In this document: positions 33,806 through 41,243 of the stretch, one piece after another
How the letters are laid out: each line of letters starts with the position of its first letter
Position numbering within the stretch: the stretch's first letter is position 1
From: an uncultured Anaeromassilibacillus sp.
GTDB taxonomy: Bacteria > Bacillota > Clostridia > Oscillospirales > Acutalibacteraceae
Assembly (NCBI GenBank): GCA_930987725.1
Contig: CAKNKY010000014.1
Span: forward strand, 1 to 52,042
Length of the DNA stretch: 52,042 nt
Direction: 5' to 3'
Program-made: the position numbers and the translations under genes
The notes under the pieces: model-generated
The model's input: only the letters and a program-made list of their open reading frames with translations
The model's database searches: none
What the model was told of the DNA's origin: nothing

Positions 33806-34432
33806 TCAGCCGCGCGCCGTCTGCGCCGCTTCGCGCGCCAGCTCCGTGATGGCGCCGAAATCGCCCGCGTCGATCAGCTTTTCCGGCGCGATCCAGCTTC
33901 CGCCGCAGCACAGCACGTTCGGCAGGCGCAGATACTCCGGCAGGTTGCGCAGGTTGATGCCGCCGGTGGGCATGAAGCGAAGTTTGGCATACGGCCCGGC
34001 GAGCGCCTTGAGCATGGCTGTGCCGCCCAGCACCTCGGCCGGAAAGAGCTTCACCGTGTCGAGCCCCATGCGCATGCAGGCTTCCGCCTCCGTCGGCGTG
34101 GCAACGCCGGGGATCACCGGCACGCCGTGCGCCAGGCAGAAGCGCACGACCTCCTCGTTTGTGCCGGGGCTCACAATGGCCTTCGCCCCGGCGAGCAGCG
34201 CTTCCTGCGCCTGCTCGGGCGTGAGCACCGTGCCGGCGCACACAGCCATCTCCGGCGTTTCCCGGCACACGGCGCGGATGGCGTCCGCCGCGGCGTCGGT
34301 GCGGAAGGTCAGTTCCATCACGGAGATGCCGCCGTCCAGCAGCGCGCGGGCCAGCGCCGGCGCTTTTGAGGCGTCCTGGATTTTCACAACGGGAATGATG
34401 CGTTCCTGTTTCAGTTTTTCAAAAAAAGTCAT
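33806..34432 (-). CDS. eda: KDPG/KHG aldolase
   Basis: 208 aa class I aldolase splitting 2-keto-3-deoxy-6-phosphogluconate to pyruvate and glyceraldehyde 3-phosphate. Signatures: Glu in MELTFRT (about residue 40), AGTVLTPEQA, SPGTNEEVVRFC, the Schiff-base Lys in DTVKLFPAEVLGG (about 128), and FMPTGGIN. Start 34432 is 3 nt after the kinase stop, with an AGGAGGGA site inside the kinase gene. With the kinase it completes the lower part of a uronate pathway. Confidence 0.95.
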   Translation of the reverse strand: MTFFEKLKQERIIPVVKIQDASKAPALARALLDGGISVMELTFRTDAAADAIRAVCRETPEMAVCAGTVLTPEQAQEALLAGAKAIVSPGTNEEVVRFCLAHGVPVIPGVATPTEAEACMRMGLDTVKLFPAEVLGGTAMLKALAGPYAKLRFMPTGGINLRNLPEYLRLPNVLCCGGSWIAPEKLIDAGDFGAITELAREAAQTARG

Positions 34433-34435
34433 CGG

Positions 34436-35395
34436 TTATCCCTCCTGCGGTGTGCTGCGCATGAATGTTTCAAGCTGTTCCCTGTTGGGCAGGCCGGTGT
34501 TGTCGCCGGGGCTCATAATCTGCAGCGTGCCGATCGCGTTGCCGCGGCGCACGCATTCGCGCAGCGGCAGTCCTTCCGCCAGCGCGGAGATCACACCGGC
34601 TGCAAAGCCGTCGCCCGCGCCCACGGTGTCCACAATCCGCTCCGCGCGGAACGTGGGCTCCGCAAAGGCTTCCGTTTCCGTGGCTCCATAGGCGCCCTGC
34701 GCTCCCGTCTTTACCACCACGGCCTTCACGCCGCGTGCCAGATACCAGCGGGCGATCTCTTCCGGTGTGTCCTCGCCGCACAGGATCCGGCCCTCCTTCA
34801 CACCGGGCAGGAACACGTCGGCATACTCTGCCAGGCGGTTGAGTGTGCGCACCATCGTCCCCTCATCCGGCCAGAGCTGCGGGCGCAGGTTCGGGTCAAA
34901 TGTCACCGTCATGCCCAACTCGCGGGCACGGCGCATCATCGCTTCGGAAGCGGCCAGCGTCTGCTCTGAGAGGGCAGGGAAGATGCCTGTCATGTGCAGA
35001 AAACCGCCGGCGCGCCCCTCCAGGCAGCGGGACGTTTCCTCCACGCCCAGCGCCGAGGCGGCAGACCCTTTGCGGAAATACTGGATCGGCGGGTCTCCGC
35101 GGCTTGTCTTTCCCTTGAGCATAAAGCCCGTCATCCTCTTGGGGTCACAGAACGCCAGTTCATCGGAAATGCGGTTTGCGGTGAGGAAGGCGCGGGTTTT
35201 CCGTCCGAACGTGTCGTCCCCCAACGCCGTCAGATAGGACACACGGTGCCCCAGCCTGGCCAGCCCGATCGCCACGTTCAGCTCCGCGCCCGCAATGCCG
35301 GAGCTCCACAGATTGACCTCCTCGAGCGGGGCTTCCTCCTGCGCGATAAACAGCGCCATGGCTTCCCCCGCCAGCACGAAATTCCCTGTCTGCAT
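34436..35395 (-). CDS. kdgK: PfkB-family sugar kinase, probably 2-dehydro-3-deoxygluconokinase
   Basis: 319 aa ribokinase-fold kinase. N-terminal GEAMALFIAQEE and GIAGAELNVAIGLARLG fit KDG kinases, as does the substrate segment LKGKTSRGDPPIQYFRKGSAAS. The C-terminal VDTVGAGDGFAAGVISAL is the PfkB signature with the catalytic Asp. It is followed by KDPG aldolase, which supports KDG as substrate. The ATG at 35395 has its best ribosome site (AAGGAGG) 14 nt away, unusually far. The frame is open upstream, but without homology. Confidence 0.9.
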   Translation of the reverse strand: MQTGNFVLAGEAMALFIAQEEAPLEEVNLWSSGIAGAELNVAIGLARLGHRVSYLTALGDDTFGRKTRAFLTANRISDELAFCDPKRMTGFMLKGKTSRGDPPIQYFRKGSAASALGVEETSRCLEGRAGGFLHMTGIFPALSEQTLAASEAMMRRARELGMTVTFDPNLRPQLWPDEGTMVRTLNRLAEYADVFLPGVKEGRILCGEDTPEEIARWYLARGVKAVVVKTGAQGAYGATETEAFAEPTFRAERIVDTVGAGDGFAAGVISALAEGLPLRECVRRGNAIGTLQIMSPGDNTGLPNREQLETFMRSTPQEG

Positions 35396-35438
35396 CTTTT
35401 TTATAAACGCCTCCTTGCGGCTTTTGTACACAGATCTG

Positions 35439-35468
35439 ATTATAGCACGGCGGTGCGGAGCTTGTAAA
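35439..35468 (-). promoter_or_regulatory. Promoter of the kdgK-eda operon
   Basis: On the minus strand TTTACA, 18 nt, TATAAT, about 43 nt before the start codon. Confidence 0.7.
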
Positions 35469-35530
35469 TCGCGCACCGGGGGAAATAGGAGAAAATGGCG
35501 TTTTTTATGTGAAATCAGAACGAAATTTGA

Positions 35531-35559
35531 TTGAAATACAAATGAAAACAGGATAAAAT
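35531..35559 (+). promoter_or_regulatory. Promoter of the MBL-fold hydrolase gene
   Basis: TTGAAA, 17 nt, TAAAAT, 57 nt before the ATG. It diverges from the kdgK promoter. Confidence 0.7.
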
Positions 35560-35615
35560 AGAGGAAAACGTGAATCGAGTGCAGCAAGGCTGCCCATCAA
35601 GAGGGAGGAGAAAAA

Positions 35616-36443
35616 ATGGAAATCTATAAGATTGTTCCCCTGAGCGACAACCTGTGGGCGATCGATGAGATCGGCAAAACGGTGATGTATGTGGTCAACG
35701 GCACAGAAAAGGCTTTGCTGCTGGACACCGGCTTCGGCTTTGTGCCGCTTCGGGAGGTCGTGCGCAGCCTGTGCGGGGAGAAGCCGGTTGTCGTTGTAAA
35801 TAGCCACGGCCACGGCGACCACAATTCGGGCAACAACCAGTTTGATGTGGTGCACGTCGGCCGTTTTGATGAACCGGCTTCCCATGCGATTGTCACACCG
35901 GAGGATCGCGTGCAGTTTCAGCAGATGTTCTTTGAGCAGTTTACCGCCCAGGGAGGCAGCCTGCCGGAGTGGAATCCAGGCCCCGCGCCGTGTGTCGCCG
36001 TCCTTTGCGACGGGGACCGCATCGATCTCGGCGGCTACTCCTTTGAGGTGCTGGAGTGCCCCGGCCACTCGCCCGGCTCCATCGCCCTGTTTGAGGAAAC
36101 GCACCGCTGGCTCTTCACCGGCGATCTCCTCCTCACGTGGGAGGTCTGGGGCCAGCTCGAGGGCTCCACGGCGCTGTGTGTTTACCAGAAGTCGCTCGAG
36201 CGCCTTGCGCAGTATGAAAGCCGGGTGGACAAGGTGTTCCCGGCTCACTGGGTGGATCCGTGCGGTTTCCCTCCCTATCAGCTGCCGCCGCGCATCCTTT
36301 CCCTGTATGCGCAGGGGACAGCCCGCATTGTCTCCGGGGAAGACAAGGGCGTTCCCTATCCGTTCGGCGGCAAACCCATGCGCTGTGCCTTCTTTGAGAT
36401 CGGCGGCATGGTTTACGACCCCACCCGCATCGGCCTTGCCTGA
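35616..36443 (+). CDS. MBL-fold metallo-hydrolase
   Basis: 275 aa, beta-lactamase-fold metal hydrolase of glyoxalase II-like type. Metal motif SHGHGDHNSG (HxHxDH, residues about 63-72) is intact. The third ligand is ECPGHSPGS, the bridging Asp is in WLFTGDLLL, and the last His is in VFPAHWVDP. No signal peptide, so cytoplasmic. Start 35616 is behind GAGGGAGGAG. The substrate is unknown; divergence from the kdgK-eda operon may mean a sugar-acid or lactone role, but that is only inference. Confidence 0.87.
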   Translation: MEIYKIVPLSDNLWAIDEIGKTVMYVVNGTEKALLLDTGFGFVPLREVVRSLCGEKPVVVVNSHGHGDHNSGNNQFDVVHVGRFDEPASHAIVTPEDRVQFQQMFFEQFTAQGGSLPEWNPGPAPCVAVLCDGDRIDLGGYSFEVLECPGHSPGSIALFEETHRWLFTGDLLLTWEVWGQLEGSTALCVYQKSLERLAQYESRVDKVFPAHWVDPCGFPPYQLPPRILSLYAQGTARIVSGEDKGVPYPFGGKPMRCAFFEIGGMVYDPTRIGLA

Positions 36444-36475
36444 TCCGGCAGTTTGATCGTCTTTGCATACGCAGG

Positions 36476-36514
36476 CAGGCCGGGAACGTTTGCACGTTCC
36501 CGGCCTGTTTTTTG
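36476..36514 (+). terminator. Terminator of the MBL-fold hydrolase gene
   Basis: CAGGCCGGGAACGT, TTGC, ACGTTCCCGGCCTG, then TTTTTTG. The IS200-type element starts within 10 nt of it. Confidence 0.9.
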
Positions 36515-36582
36515 TCCCACGAAAACCCCCGGCTGTGCCGGGGAGTTCTCAAAAAGCTTTAGCGTTCCATAGGAAAGAAAAA

Positions 36583-36639
36583 CTCCTTTTGATACAATAA
36601 AGATGCGGTCTGCCAACTGCACTAAAGTATCAAAAGGAG
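36583..36639 (+). promoter_or_regulatory. RBS-sequestering hairpin in the tnpA leader
   Basis: CTCCTTTTGATAC (36583-36595) pairs perfectly with GTATCAAAAGGAG (36627-36639). The right arm contains the AAGGAGG ribosome site (36634-36640), 9 nt before the tnpA ATG. In IS200 elements such a leader structure blocks translation and keeps transposition low. Confidence 0.8.
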
Positions 36640-36649
36640 GACAAGAGGC

Positions 36650-37117
36650 ATGAAGCCTAATGACAACAATAGTTTAGCACATACGACATGGAACTGCAAA
36701 TATCATATAGTATTTGCGCCGAAGTATCGCAGAAAGATTTTTTATAAAGAAAATAGAGTGGAAATAGGGAAAATACTGAGAGAATTATGCAACTGGAAAC
36801 AGGTGAAAATAGTGGAGGCAGAAGTATGCCCCGACCATATTCATATGTTGGTAGAGATACCGCCGAAGATGAGTGTATCCAGTTTCGTAGGTTTTCTCAA
36901 GGGAAAGAGTAGTCTGATCATATTTGAGAGGCACTCCAATTTGAAATACAAATACGGAAACAGGCAGTTTTGGTGCAGAGGATACTACGTCGACACAGCA
37001 GGTAAGAATGCAAAAAAGATTGCAGAGTATATCCAAAACCAGCTCAAAGAGGATCAGATTGAAGACCAGATGACAATTAAAGAATACATAGACCCGTTTA
37101 CGGGTAGCAAGGAATAA
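36650..37117 (+). CDS. tnpA: IS200-family Y1 (HUH) transposase TnpA
   Basis: 155 aa, full length. It cuts and joins single-stranded ends through a 5'-phosphotyrosine. HUH motif is PDHIHMLVEIPPK (His about 64 and 66). The catalytic Tyr is expected in the helix KNAKKIAEYIQNQ (about residue 128). WNCKYHIVFAPKYRRK at the N-terminus is typical. ATG 36650 follows the sequestered AAGGAGG. No frameshift or stop, so it may be active and could mobilise the related element at 49.4 kb. Confidence 0.96.
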   Translation: MKPNDNNSLAHTTWNCKYHIVFAPKYRRKIFYKENRVEIGKILRELCNWKQVKIVEAEVCPDHIHMLVEIPPKMSVSSFVGFLKGKSSLIIFERHSNLKYKYGNRQFWCRGYYVDTAGKNAKKIAEYIQNQLKEDQIEDQMTIKEYIDPFTGSKE

Positions 37118-37239
37118 TCTTTTTGCAGGTGGCAGACCGTACCAACGCCTTTAGGCGTGGCCAGTATCTTAGGGCTTTGCCCGCTTCTGAAGAACCACCA
37201 GCTTTGCTGGTGGGTTCCTATTCGTGCTTCATTCGCGTT

Positions 37240-37617
37240 TCAGGAGAGACGCATCAGATATTGACAGTACACAAACACATTCTGGATTTTCTTCGCCTCC
37301 ACGCCGTCATCCGCCTGAATCACAGGCTGCGAATCGGAGCGCGTGATGTAGAGTTTGAACACAATCGCGTCCTGCCCGGGGCGCATGTTGCGGATGTGCT
37401 TGTAGACAAAGTTCCGTTTTGAGATGCCCAGATAGTCAAAGATGATCGTTTCAATGTCTGCGTTGTTGAAGCAGCGAAGAATATCGGTTTCATCGTGCAG
37501 GTCGATGATCCCTCTCGCTTCCTCAAACGTGAGGTTCTGGCATTTGAATTCCCCTTCGTTCAAAACGGACATGGTGCTGCTGTTGTCAAGAAGCAAAAGC
37601 GGATTTTTCTCGGCCAT
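37240..37617 (-). CDS. Small protein resembling the STIV B116/YddF (DUF1874) family
   Basis: 125 aa, no signal or membrane segment. The layout LLLLDNSS, EGEFKCQNLTFEEARGII, a middle ETIIFDYLGI and then RPGQDAIVFKLYI follows the B116/YddF pattern, known from archaeal viruses, phages and the conjugative element ICEBs1. Similarity is recognised by eye and is weak. The C-terminal part (about 100-125) differs from the usual family. Start 37617 is behind AAAAGGGGG, with a strong promoter. The IS200-type element lies between its stop codon and the next terminator. Alternative: an unrelated hypothetical protein. Confidence 0.6.
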   Translation of the reverse strand: MAEKNPLLLLDNSSTMSVLNEGEFKCQNLTFEEARGIIDLHDETDILRCFNNADIETIIFDYLGISKRNFVYKHIRNMRPGQDAIVFKLYITRSDSQPVIQADDGVEAKKIQNVFVYCQYLMRLS

Positions 37618-37649
37618 GGAGGCGCCCCCTTTTCTGGAAATTTACATTT

Positions 37650-37678
37650 ATTGTACAGTTTATGAGAAATCATGTCAA
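37650..37678 (-). promoter_or_regulatory. Promoter of the B116/YddF-like gene
   Basis: On the minus strand TTGACA, 17 nt, TACAAT, about 35 nt before the start codon. Confidence 0.85.
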
Positions 37679-37732
37679 GAATTATTAGGAAAATCAACGT
37701 ATTTTTTAAAAATGCTTTCCCGGCTTCCATGC

Positions 37733-37761
37733 TTGCGGCGCGGTGCACGCTGTAGTAAAAT
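37733..37761 (+). promoter_or_regulatory. Promoter of the acetyltransferase-dehydrogenase operon
   Basis: TTGCGG, 17 nt, TAAAAT, 46 nt before the acetyltransferase ATG. Confidence 0.65.
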
Positions 37762-37807
37762 AAAACCAAGCCCTTTCGCAGGGGCATAAAGAAAAGGAGA
37801 ATCCGGC

Positions 37808-38443
37808 ATGACGAATCGGGAACGGCGGGATCGCGGGCTTGCCTATCTGGTGGATGAAGAGCTCCTTGCGGAGATGTCCGCGTGCAAACGCCGGTTGAAA
37901 AAAGTAAACGATCTTGACCCGTGGGATTACGAGAAGATTGTGGAAGCGGAGAAGGAAGTCATTCCGCACTCTCAGGATCTGTATCTCGTGCCCCCGTTTT
38001 ATTGTGATTACGGCACAAACATCACACTGGGGAAGAATTTTTCGGCGAATGTGAACTGCACGTTTCTTGACGTGGCGTCCATTGAGATCGGTGACAACTG
38101 CATGCTCGGCCCCGGCGTCCTTCTCTGCACAGCGGGCCATCCCATGCATCCGGCGGCGCGTGCCACCGGCTATGAGTATGGAAAGCCAATCCGAATCGGC
38201 AGCAACTGCTGGCTGGGCGGGAATGTTTCCGTCCTGCCCGGCGTCACAATCGGCGACAATGTTGTCATCGGCACAGGAAGTGTCGTCACACACGACATTC
38301 CCTCCAATGTGGTGGCGGTGGGCAATCCCTGCCGTGTGCTGCGCCCCATCACGGAGGACGACCGCCGCATCCTGTGGAAAAAAGAGGAGATCGACGAAGA
38401 AGCCTGGCGCCTGATGAGGAACAAGAAGGAAACGCAGGGGTGA
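37808..38443 (+). CDS. Maltose/galactoside O-acetyltransferase-type enzyme
   Basis: 211 aa hexapeptide acetyltransferase. The N-terminal helical Mac domain (ERRDRGLAYLVDEELLAEMSACKRRLKKVN) is complete. The beta-helix follows with FYCDYGTNITLGKNFSANVNC, IEIGDNCMLGPGVLLCTAGHPMHP (catalytic His) and IRIGSNCWLGGNVSVLPGVTIGDN. A proline-rich acetyl-CoA exit reads AVGNPCRVLRPI. It closely follows the Maa/LacA layout and differs from the acetyltransferase at 30.4 kb, which has another N-terminus. It is first of a three-gene operon with two dehydrogenases. Confidence 0.93.
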   Translation: MTNRERRDRGLAYLVDEELLAEMSACKRRLKKVNDLDPWDYEKIVEAEKEVIPHSQDLYLVPPFYCDYGTNITLGKNFSANVNCTFLDVASIEIGDNCMLGPGVLLCTAGHPMHPAARATGYEYGKPIRIGSNCWLGGNVSVLPGVTIGDNVVIGTGSVVTHDIPSNVVAVGNPCRVLRPITEDDRRILWKKEEIDEEAWRLMRNKKETQG

Positions 38444-38488
38444 ACATGGCCTGCGCGTCAGGAATACGGACAGGAGGTATGCAGAAAG

Positions 38489-39571
38489 ATGGCAGCAAAG
38501 GAAGGCATGAACTACGCACCCAAAGGGAAACCCGCCCCGGTGGTGCGGCCGGGAGAGTTTGTCTTTTCCGTTATCGGCCTTGACCACAACCATATTTACG
38601 GCATGACGAACGGCCTGCTGGAGGCCGGCGCTACGCTGCGGTACGTCTATGATCCGGACCCGGAAAAGGTTGCGGTTTACCGGCGTACGTTTCCGCAGGC
38701 TCAGGCGGCCGATTCGGAGGAGCAGATTCTCTCGGACGAGGAGACAAGGCTCGTGGCCGGCGCGTGTGTCACGAGTGAGCGCGCCGCCCTCGGCATCCGT
38801 GTGATGAAGGCCGGGAAGGATTATTTCACCGACAAAGCGCCCCTCACCGCACTTGAGCAGCTCGCCGACGTGAAAAAGGCCATCGCGGAGACAGGCCGCA
38901 AATACGGCGTCTATTTCAGTGAGCGGCTCCATGTGGAGGCTGCCGTCTATGCCGGCCAGCTCATCCAGGCCGGAGCCATCGGCCGCGTGGTGCAGGTCAT
39001 CGGCATGGGGCCGCACCGCCTGAGCGCGTCCTCGCGCCCGGCCTGGTTCTTCGAAAAGGAAAAGTACGGCGGCATCCTGTGCGACATCGGCAGCCATCAG
39101 ATCGAGCAGTTCCTGTTCTACACCGGCGCCAAAGACGCCAAAATTCTGAACGCCAAGATTGCAAACTACAACCACCCCGAATACCCGGAGCTCGACGACT
39201 TCGGCGACGCCACGCTTGTGGCGGACAACGGGGCCACGGGCTATTTCCGCGTGGACTGGTTCACGCCGGACGGCCTTTCCACCTGGGGCGACGGCCGCAT
39301 CTTCCTGCTCGGCACGGAGGGCTATCTGGAGCTGCGCAAATATGTGGATGTGGCGCGGAGCCCGGAGGAAAACAACGTCTATTGGGTGGACGGCAAGGGC
39401 GAGCACTATGTGAATGTCACAGGAAAGGTGGGCTTTCCCTTCTTTGGCGAGTGGATTCTGGACTGCATCAACCGCACGGAGAACGCCATGACGCAGGAAC
39501 ACATCCTCAAGGCGGCGGAACTCTGCGTCCGCGCGCAGATGCAGGCGCTCGATGTCACGCACAGAAGCTGA
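38489..39571 (+). CDS. Gfo/Idh/MocA-family oxidoreductase
   Basis: 360 aa NAD(P)-dependent sugar oxidoreductase. The N-terminal Rossmann part starts FVFSVIGLDHNHIYGM, a variant of the usual GxGxxG loop. The Lys motif reads DKAPLT (about residues 111-116) where EKP is common. The C-terminal domain has GGILCDIGSHQIEQFLFYTGA, holding the catalytic Asp/His pair. ATG 38489 is 11 nt after GGAGGT. It precedes the uronate reductase-like gene by 16 nt, so a role in the same sugar-acid route is likely; the substrate is not known. Confidence 0.88.
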   Translation: MAAKEGMNYAPKGKPAPVVRPGEFVFSVIGLDHNHIYGMTNGLLEAGATLRYVYDPDPEKVAVYRRTFPQAQAADSEEQILSDEETRLVAGACVTSERAALGIRVMKAGKDYFTDKAPLTALEQLADVKKAIAETGRKYGVYFSERLHVEAAVYAGQLIQAGAIGRVVQVIGMGPHRLSASSRPAWFFEKEKYGGILCDIGSHQIEQFLFYTGAKDAKILNAKIANYNHPEYPELDDFGDATLVADNGATGYFRVDWFTPDGLSTWGDGRIFLLGTEGYLELRKYVDVARSPEENNVYWVDGKGEHYVNVTGKVGFPFFGEWILDCINRTENAMTQEHILKAAELCVRAQMQALDVTHRS

Positions 39572-39587
39572 AAGGAAGGAATGCGAT

Positions 39588-41174
39588 ATGAAGCTGAACC
39601 ATGCCATCCTGAACACGCCTGGCGCGCTGCCGGGCTACCGTATGCCGGCGTTTGACCGTCCCGCCATGCTCCGCCGCACGGCGGAAGCCCCCACGTGGCT
39701 TCACTTCGGGTCCGGCAATATCTTCCGCATGTTTCCTGCTGTGCTCTGCCAGCGGCTGCTCAACGACGGCCTGTGGGATACCGGCGTCATCTGCTGCGAG
39801 GGCTACGACGGGGAGATTGTGGAAAAGTCATTGCGCCCCTTTGACAACCTTGCGGCCGCCGTCACCCTTCTGCCGGACGGCTCGGTGGAGAAGGAAATCG
39901 TCGGGGCCATTGCGGAAAGCCTCACGCTGCCGGCGGACCTGCCTCGCGTGCAGGAGCTGTTCCGCCGGCCCAGTCTCCGCATGGTTTCGTTCACCATCAC
40001 GGAGAAGGGCTACGCTGTGCGCGGCGGGGACGGAGAGCTCCTTCCCGCCGTTGCTTCCGATCTGGAGAGCGGTCCAAAGTCATGCCGCACGTTCCTCGGC
40101 CAGCTTGTCGCCTGCTGCATGGGGCGGTTTGAGGCCGGCGGCGCGCCGCTCGCCCTCGTCTCCATGGACAACTGCTCCCACAACGGCGAAAAGCTGAGCC
40201 AGGCCTTTTTCACGGTGTTGGACGGCTGGCGCGCGCACGGCTTTGTGAGCGAGGATGCCTGTGGCTGGGCGCGGAAAAATTTATCCTTCCCATGGAGCAT
40301 GATCGACAAGATTACGCCACGCCCGAGCGAGGCGGTGGAGCATGTGCTGGAAACGGACGGCCTGGAGAACATGGAGATCCTCGTGACAGCGAAGCACAGC
40401 TACACGGCTCCTTTTGTGAACGCGGAAAAACCGCAGTACCTCGTGATCGAGGACGATTTCCCGAACGGCCGCCCGCCGCTCGAGAAGGCAGGCGTGCTGT
40501 TCACAACGCGCGACACCGTGAACGCCGTGGAGAGCATGAAGGTGTGCACCTGCCTGAACCCGCTGCACACGGCGCTGGCCGTGTTCGGCTGTCTGCTGGG
40601 CTATGAATCCATCGCGGCCGAGATGCAAGACGGCGATCTCCGTTCCCTCATCACGGAGATGGCCTGGAAGGAGGGGATGCCTGTGGTGATCGATCCCGGC
40701 GTGATCCGCCCGGCCGATTTCCTGCGGGAGGTGCTCGAACAGCGCTTCCCGAACCCCTTCCTGCCGGATACGCCGCAGCGCATCGCCACAGATACGTCCC
40801 AGAAGATCCCCGTCCGCTACGGCGTGGATCTCCGCCTGCACCTGGAACGCGGGGATGCCGGTTCCCTCGTGCGGATGCCGCTCGTGCTGGCCGGCTGGCT
40901 GCGCTACCTGCGCGGTGTGGATGACGGTGGCGCCCCGTTCGAGTGTTCGCCGGACCCGCTGCTCGCCAAATGGCAGCCCGTCCTCCGCGCCATTCCCTTC
41001 GGGGAGCAGGCTTCGGCCGGTGCGTTCGGTGGCCTGCTGGAGGAGACGGCCGTCTGGGGCGTGGATCTGCGCGAAGCAGGCTTGCTGGACCGCGTGGTGG
41101 CGGATTTCAACCGCCTCAATGAGGGCCCCGGCGCCGTGCGCCGCGTGCTGCACGAGCTTGCGCAGCAATCCTGA
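39588..41174 (+). CDS. Mannitol dehydrogenase-family enzyme, probably D-mannonate oxidoreductase
   Basis: 528 aa polyol-specific long-chain dehydrogenase. LHFGSGNIFRMF near the N-terminus is the dinucleotide-binding region. The catalytic Lys-Asn-His set is in MKVCTCLNPLHTAL (about residues 310-323). A late RYGVDLRLHLERGDAGSLVRMPLVLAGWLRYLRG segment is typical of UxuB/UxaB. It would interconvert fructuronate and mannonate (or tagaturonate and altronate), two steps before the KDG kinase encoded at 34.4 kb. ATG 39588 is behind AAGGAAGGA. Mannitol dehydrogenase is the alternative. Confidence 0.87.
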   Translation: MKLNHAILNTPGALPGYRMPAFDRPAMLRRTAEAPTWLHFGSGNIFRMFPAVLCQRLLNDGLWDTGVICCEGYDGEIVEKSLRPFDNLAAAVTLLPDGSVEKEIVGAIAESLTLPADLPRVQELFRRPSLRMVSFTITEKGYAVRGGDGELLPAVASDLESGPKSCRTFLGQLVACCMGRFEAGGAPLALVSMDNCSHNGEKLSQAFFTVLDGWRAHGFVSEDACGWARKNLSFPWSMIDKITPRPSEAVEHVLETDGLENMEILVTAKHSYTAPFVNAEKPQYLVIEDDFPNGRPPLEKAGVLFTTRDTVNAVESMKVCTCLNPLHTALAVFGCLLGYESIAAEMQDGDLRSLITEMAWKEGMPVVIDPGVIRPADFLREVLEQRFPNPFLPDTPQRIATDTSQKIPVRYGVDLRLHLERGDAGSLVRMPLVLAGWLRYLRGVDDGGAPFECSPDPLLAKWQPVLRAIPFGEQASAGAFGGLLEETAVWGVDLREAGLLDRVVADFNRLNEGPGAVRRVLHELAQQS

Positions 41175-41189
41175 ATCATATAAACAAAA

Positions 41190-41224
41190 GAGGCGGCGGA
41201 AAGCACTGTGCTTTCCGCCGCCTC
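41190..41224. terminator. Bidirectional terminator between convergent genes
   Basis: GAGGCGGCGGAAAGCA, CTG, TGCTTTCCGCCGCCTC: 16-bp perfect stem. On the minus strand it is followed by TTTTGTTTATATG. Confidence 0.8.
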
Positions 41225-41243
41225 TCGTTTCAGCCAGAAACAT

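Larger units (their letters stand above)
36519..37225 (+). mobile_element. IS200-type insertion sequence
   Basis: An element of about 700 bp with one tnpA gene and no tnpB. The left end carries CCCCGGC-TGT-GCCGGGG (36527-36543) followed by AAAAAGCTTTAG. The right end carries CCACCAGC-TTT-GCTGGTGG (37195-37213). There are no terminal inverted repeats or target duplications, as expected for single-strand Y1 transposition. The ends are approximate: the left is set by comparison with 49398, the right lies between the hairpin and the stop codon of the next gene (37240-37242). Its base composition is more A-rich than its neighbours, a sign of recent arrival. Confidence 0.85.

Noticed and set aside
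37123-37225. Hidden tnpB or omegaRNA at the right end of the IS200-type copy
   Set aside because: Only about 100 nt separate the tnpA stop from the right hairpin; there is room for neither a tnpB nor a clear multi-stem RNA.
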